Assembly: GCA_031276355.1 (NCBI GenBank)
Contig: JAISNC010000050.1
Location: forward strand, 1 to 45,831
Length of the DNA stretch: 45,831 nucleotides
Direction of reading: 5' to 3'
From: Odoribacteraceae bacterium
Lineage (GTDB): Bacteria > Bacteroidota > Bacteroidia > Bacteroidales > Marinifilaceae
The position numbers were made by a program, and so were the translations under genes. Shown one piece after another: positions 43,460 through 45,831 of the stretch. Every line of letters begins with the position of its first letter. The stretch's first letter is position 1. Under the pieces are notes generated by a model. It was not told the DNA's origin. It saw only the letters and a list, made by a program, of their open reading frames with translations, and made no database searches.

Positions 43460-45472
43460 CTAAGGCACGTGGGCCGTGATGGTCCCGAAGTCTTTCCAGA
43501 CGGCGGCGGCCCGGTAGGCCGCTATCACCCCGGCAGGAACGTAAAGCGTCATTTTGCTCAAATTGATATTAAATGCATGAGATATGTCTTGCGGTGTCGG
43601 GTTCAGGTTGGTGAATGAAGTCAATCGCGTGCAACCGTAAAAAGCACCCCATCCAATACTTGTTACACTATTGGGAATCGTGATGGAAGTAAGCCTGCTA
43701 CAATCGGAAAAAGCACAATGTCCAATCCTGGTCACACCGTTAGGAATCGTGATGGAAGTAAGACTGCGGCATTTGTAAAAAGTCTGCTCTCCAATCCTTG
43801 TCACACCGTCAGGAATCGTGATGGAAGTCAGACGGCGGCAATCGTCAAAAGCCCAATCTCCAATACTTGTCACACCGTCGGGAAGCGTGATGGAAGTAAG
43901 ACGGCGGCAACCGGAAAAAGCCCGATCTTCAATACTCGTCACACTATCCGGAATCGTATAATGTCCGGTTTTCCCTCCGGGACAACAAATTAATGTCGTT
44001 TTATCCTTATTAAACAAGATGCCGGCTTCGGAAGAATAATTTACATTCCCGTTCTCTACCTGGATCGCCGTAAGACTGTTACAACCGGAAAAAGCCTGAT
44101 CTCCAATATTTGTCACACCGTCGGGAATCGTGATGGAAGTTAGACCGCTACAACCGGAAAAAGCGCTCCATCCAATCTCTGTTACACTGTTGGGAATCGT
44201 GATGGAAGTCAGACGGCGGCAATCGTCAAAAGCCCAATTTCCAATACTTGTTACACTGTTGGGAATCGTGATGGAAGTCAGACCGCTACAACCGGAAAAA
44301 GCGCCCCCTTCAATACTTAAAGTTCCCTCCTTTACATTAATCACCGTATTGGCCGGCATGATTCCTTTGTATTTGTACAACATTTTTCCGATATAAATAC
44401 ATCCATCAGGCTGTTTATTCAGCCACTTGGTGGGAAAAGCATCCCTTCCAATACTTGTCACACCGTCGGGAATCGTGATGGAAGTAAGACTGCGGCAAGC
44501 GGAAAAAGCGCCCCTTCCAATACTTGTTACACTGCTGGGAATCGTGATGGAAGTCAGATGGCGGCAATCGTAAAAAGCCCAATCTCCAATACTTGTCGCA
44601 CTGTCTGAAATCGTGATGGAAGTCAGACTGCGGCAACCGTCAAAAGCCCCCACTCCAATGCTTGTTACACTGTTGGGAATCGTGATGGAAGTAAGACTGC
44701 GGCAATTGTAAAAAGCCCAATCTTCAATACGTGTCACACCGTCGGAAATCGTGATGGAAGTAAGACCAATACAACCGGAAAAAGCCCGATCTCCAATACT
44801 TGTCACGCTACCCGGAATCGTATAATTTCCGGTTTTCCCTCCGGGACAACAAAATAATGTTGTTTTATCCTTATTAAACAGGACACCGGCTTCGGAAGAA
44901 TAACTTACATTCCTATTCCCTACCCGGATCGCTGTAAGAGTGCTGCAGCAGGAAAAAATCTCATTTCCAATACGTGTCACACCGTCGGGAAGCGTGATGG
45001 AAGTCAGACGGTTGCAATCGTAAAAAGCCTGATCTCCAATATTTGTCACACCGTCGGGAAGCGTGATGGAAGTAAGACGGCGGCATTCGTAAAAAGCGTC
45101 ATTTCCAAGACTTGTCACACCGTCGGGAATCGTGATAAAAGTCAGACTAATGCAACCGCCAAAAGCACCCCCTCCAATACTTGTAACACCATCGGGAATC
45201 GTGATGGAAGTCAGACTGCTGCAATCGGAAAAAGCATTCCCTCCAATCCTTGTTACTCCCTTTTCAATTACAACCGTGGTAATAGAAGAACTATACGAAG
45301 ACCAAGGGGCATAATCAGGATACGAATAATCCGGAATTTCACCCGTCCCGCCAATCGTCAGCGTTTTTTCATCTTCGCTCAGCGTCCACGTCAGCGCTTT
45401 GTCCGGCTCGCAACCGGGAAATAATATAGCCGTGATCAACAGCACGCTTGAAATTAAGATCCTTGTTTTCAT
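43460..45472 (-). CDS. BspA-type leucine-rich-repeat (LRR_5) surface lipoprotein
   Basis: A 670-aa lipoprotein (AILFPGC, Cys21). A short beta domain (TWTLSEDEKTLTIGGTGEIP) is followed by about 20 units of 23 aa of the form V-T-x-I-G-x-x-A-F-x-x-C-x-x-L-T-S-I-T-I-P-(D/N)-(G/S). These are Treponema/BspA-type LRRs. Two units are interrupted by nearly identical insertions (SSEAGVLFNKDKTTL and SSEAGILFNKDKTTL, each followed by CCPGGKTG). A third break holds IYIGKMLYKYKGIMPANTV. The C-terminal cap ([20 protein letters not shown]) ends FGTITAHVP. Such proteins mediate surface binding; no enzymatic domain is present. It is followed upstream by a second copy of the same kind (45512 onward). The strongly repetitive DNA (69-bp period) invites recombination. 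Confidence 0.92.
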   Translation of the reverse strand: MKTRILISSVLLITAILFPGCEPDKALTWTLSEDEKTLTIGGTGEIPDYSYPDYAPWSSYSSSITTVVIEKGVTRIGGNAFSDCSSLTSITIPDGVTSIGGGAFGGCISLTFITIPDGVTSLGNDAFYECRRLTSITLPDGVTNIGDQAFYDCNRLTSITLPDGVTRIGNEIFSCCSTLTAIRVGNRNVSYSSEAGVLFNKDKTTLFCCPGGKTGNYTIPGSVTSIGDRAFSGCIGLTSITISDGVTRIEDWAFYNCRSLTSITIPNSVTSIGVGAFDGCRSLTSITISDSATSIGDWAFYDCRHLTSITIPSSVTSIGRGAFSACRSLTSITIPDGVTSIGRDAFPTKWLNKQPDGCIYIGKMLYKYKGIMPANTVINVKEGTLSIEGGAFSGCSGLTSITIPNSVTSIGNWAFDDCRRLTSITIPNSVTEIGWSAFSGCSGLTSITIPDGVTNIGDQAFSGCNSLTAIQVENGNVNYSSEAGILFNKDKTTLICCPGGKTGHYTIPDSVTSIEDRAFSGCRRLTSITLPDGVTSIGDWAFDDCRRLTSITIPDGVTRIGEQTFYKCRSLTSITIPNGVTRIGHCAFSDCSRLTSITIPNSVTSIGWGAFYGCTRLTSFTNLNPTPQDISHAFNINLSKMTLYVPAGVIAAYRAAAVWKDFGTITAHVP

Positions 45473-45511
45473 GTTTTTGCTAATTATGATATGAAGCGGG
45501 CGATGATGGTC

Positions 45512-45831
45512 TTAAGGCACGTGGGCCGTGATGGTTCCGAAGTTTTTCCAAGCATTGGCGGCCCGGTAGGCTGCTATTGCTTCCGCAGGAACGTAAAGCG
45601 TCATTTTGCTCAAACCGACACCGGAAGATACATTGCTTGATACATTTTGCGGCGTCGGATTCAGGTTGGTGAATGAAGTCAATTGCTTGCAACCCTGAAA
45701 AGCATACCATCTAATACTTGTTACACTATTGGGAATCGTGATGGAAGAAAGAGCGCTACAACTGGAAAAAGTACCATCTTCAATCCTTGTTACACTGTTG
45801 GGAATCGTGATAGAAGTAAGACTGATACAAT
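45512..45831 (-). CDS. BspA-type LRR protein, C-terminal part (5' truncated by window edge)
   Basis: From the TAA at 45512-45514 the minus-strand frame is open to the window edge. It encodes [20 protein letters not shown] and [18 protein letters not shown], then a C-terminal cap with [20 protein letters not shown] and FGTITAHVP. Both the LRR unit and the cap match the neighbouring gene at 43460-45472 closely, at DNA level too, so the two are tandem paralogues. The start lies outside the window. The gap to the next start is 39 bases, so the pair may be co-transcribed. Confidence 0.88.
   Translation of the reverse strand, partial: CISLTSITIPNSVTRIEDGTFSSCSALSSITIPNSVTSIRWYAFQGCKQLTSFTNLNPTPQNVSSNVSSGVGLSKMTLYVPAEAIAAYRAANAWKNFGTITAHVP

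Noticed and set aside
42973..45831. Regularly spaced repeats considered as CRISPR
   Set aside because: The 33-bp array has degenerate repeats with no unique spacers of CRISPR length, and the 69-bp periodicity is LRR coding sequence; no cas genes are present.

Overview
The window comes from a member of the Bacteroidota, most likely a gut-type Bacteroidales. Evidence: two SusC/SusD outer-membrane uptake pairs, a hybrid two-component regulator, FecR-family anti-sigma signalling, many SPII lipoproteins with DUF4369, DUF4988, DUF4998 or DUF4959-type domains, fimbrillin-like and BspA-type leucine-rich-repeat proteins, and promoters lacking a classical -35/-10. Genus cannot be fixed from the sequence. 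Nearly all intact genes lie on the minus strand, so each cluster reads from high to low coordinates.

Region 1 (1-8440). The 3' end of a PD-(D/E)XK/AAA-type gene lies at the left edge, followed by a nested inverted-repeat element (393-571). Next is a small uptake locus in the order fecR (8037-6904), STN-domain susC (6811-3305), susD (3292-1877), and a thioredoxin-like lipoprotein (1855-629). No sigma factor gene precedes fecR; instead an IS30 transposase fragment (8139-8440) sits there.

Region 2 (8503-42631) is a large polysaccharide utilisation locus (PUL). It starts with a hybrid two-component regulator (42631-38609). A 158-base gap follows that holds a 21-bp-spaced direct repeat (candidate regulator operator) and a Bacteroidota-type -7 box. 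Then come a lipoprotein with two discoidin-like domains and a calpain-like cysteine peptidase, a GH106-like enzyme, SusC, SusD, DUF4959/DUF5000-type and DUF4998-type surface lipoproteins, a GH28-like beta-helix enzyme, a fimbrillin-like/LRR lipoprotein, a second GH106-like enzyme, a DUF4988/collagen-like/Big2/LRR lipoprotein, a divergent GH106-like enzyme, an L-arabinose/L-fucose-isomerase-like protein and a last GH106-like enzyme. GH106 (alpha-L-rhamnosidase) plus GH28 (galacturonan/rhamnogalacturonan hydrolase) points to a rhamnose- and galacturonate-containing pectic glycan such as rhamnogalacturonan. This is inference from families; no substrate can be read from sequence.

Region 3 (42640-45831) is debris plus surface protein genes: an internally deleted IS5-like transposase, four 33-bp-spaced direct repeats, a decayed AAA ATPase fragment on the plus strand, and two tandem BspA-type LRR lipoprotein genes, the second cut by the window edge.

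Most noteworthy: the discoidin-calpain lipoprotein at the head of a glycan locus; a C-terminal LRR module shared at high DNA identity by two proteins with unrelated N-termini; a 23-bp palindromic tandem repeat read in three frames inside the GH28-like gene; a 21-bp minisatellite; and the candidate regulator operator. Base composition shifts visibly between very GC-rich genes (3-8 kb, 17-25 kb) and AT-richer ones (8.5-11.5 kb, 38-45 kb), suggesting mosaic assembly.
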